Assembly (NCBI GenBank): GCA_949316235.1
Contig: OX438744.1
Coordinates: 36,266,778-36,330,777, forward strand
Source of the DNA: Oegoconia quadripuncta
Lineage: Eukaryota; Arthropoda; Insecta; Lepidoptera; Autostichidae
Reading direction: 5' to 3'
DNA length: 64,000 nt
Below, piece by piece: positions 63,440 to 64,000 of the stretch (position 1 is the stretch's first letter; each line of letters begins with the position of its first letter). The notes beneath the pieces are model-generated. The model worked only from the letters and a program-made list of their open reading frames with translations, did no database searches and was not told the origin of the DNA. The position numbers and the translations under genes were made by a program.

Positions 63440-64000
63440 AATCACATTGGTGTTGTTTTTTTGTGATTAACTGGATACGCCTTTAACCACAATCTCACCT
63501 GATGGAAAGTGACGATGTGATCGAAGATGAAGCACGCGATCCCAGTAAATGCCTATTCACTCTGCTTTTGAATATCCTAAGGTTCTAGGTTTCAGGAAAG
63601 ACTGACGCCGGAAGGTAGTTCCATGCCTTGGGTGTTCGTATTATGAACGAGTCGAACTTCTTAGTAGGAATGTTTGGTTGTTTACTATATACGGATGGAA
63701 TCGTGGAATCGTGAAGGCGTAGGGACGTCTAGTAGTCCGAAAACGGTAAGGCGACGGTGGAATAAGATTATGTAATTCCAACGCACTCTCACCGTAATAC
63801 ATCATATAAAAGACTGAGAGACAGGCGACTTTACGACGGTGTTCGAGGCTCTGCAAATTAGTAGTAATCGAGTCTTATGGCACGTCGTTCCAGGAAATGG
63901 AGTGCAGCCAGTTGGTACTTCGCTGATCCATCCCAGAGGTGACAGCAGTATTCCATGCACGAGCGGACCTGCACCTGGTGAAGCATTAACAGTTGTTTCG
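63440..64000 (-). pseudogene. LINE-K RT C-terminal region, runs off window
   Basis: Minus strand: SARAWNTAVTSGMDQRSTNW, LHSISWNDVP, stop, then LEHRRKVACLSVFYMMYYGE (63641-63856) and HNLIPPSPYRFRTTRRPY. It is followed out of frame by HPRHGTTFRRQSFLKP, an altered AWNSLPASVFPE segment. It is the CR1-like RT end seen at 6551 and 16765, with stops and frameshifts. The 5' part lies beyond 64000. Confidence 0.82.

Overview
The window reads as non-genic DNA from an insect nuclear genome, most likely a moth or butterfly. It is AT-rich with scattered CpG-dense islands. It is packed with tRNA-derived SINEs, truncated non-LTR retrotransposon (LINE) 3' ends, MITE/foldback elements and the short Helitron-like repeats typical of Lepidoptera. 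I found no convincing host protein-coding exon, rRNA gene, functional tRNA gene or CRISPR array. Most open frames are chance or remnants of mobile elements. Family names such as SINE-A or LINE-J are my local labels; members were grouped by reading the copies against each other.

The centrepiece is a complete tyrosine-recombinase retrotransposon of the DIRS group at about 23.62-28.59 kb. It has a gag-like gene with a probable 351-nt spliceosomal intron, a long pol frame (reverse transcriptase, RNase H, methyltransferase-like domain) and an overlapping tyrosine recombinase frame. All main frames are uninterrupted. It keeps 119-bp perfect inverted terminal repeats and an internal complementary region that reads as the reverse complement of the joined ends. 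It sits inside a LINE 3' tail, and a second, uninterrupted copy of that tail at 15.29-15.53 kb gives the empty site. The comparison puts the crossover in the pentamer ATTAT. The gag intron carries four palindromes around the core ACTGCGAGT; the arms of two change in a compensatory way.

Layout. 0-9 kb: a 161-bp MITE, two foldback elements, Helitron-like pieces, an RFX-type X-box island, a LINE inserted beside a SINE-A tail. 9-23 kb: SINE-C, SINE-B and SINE-A copies, a 5S rRNA-like SINE (two copies), an R1-like LINE end, the DIRS empty site, an odd GC-rich open frame. 23.5-28.7 kb: the DIRS element. 28.8-36 kb: a 25-copy pentamer array, more LINE and SINE fragments, MITEs, a tandem duplication. 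36.2 kb: a perfect 67-bp snap-back repeat. 37-46 kb: LINE ends, nested SINEs, low-complexity tracts, a stacked pair of tiny retroposed inserts. 47.5-52 kb: a bZIP-site cluster, a LINE-split SINE-C, a GC-rich retroposon with a perfect target-site duplication, a promoter-like CpG island. 52-60 kb: five SINE-B pieces, a doubly interrupted SINE-A, CpG-rich motif repeats, a third 5S-like SINE. 60-64 kb: a ~950-bp foldback element and LINE remnants.

The 'genes' do not form a host pathway. The only coherent system is DIRS gag + RT/RNase H + recombinase, which would copy RNA into a circle and integrate it without an integrase. The non-autonomous SINEs presumably depend on LINEs like those whose 3' ends surround them.
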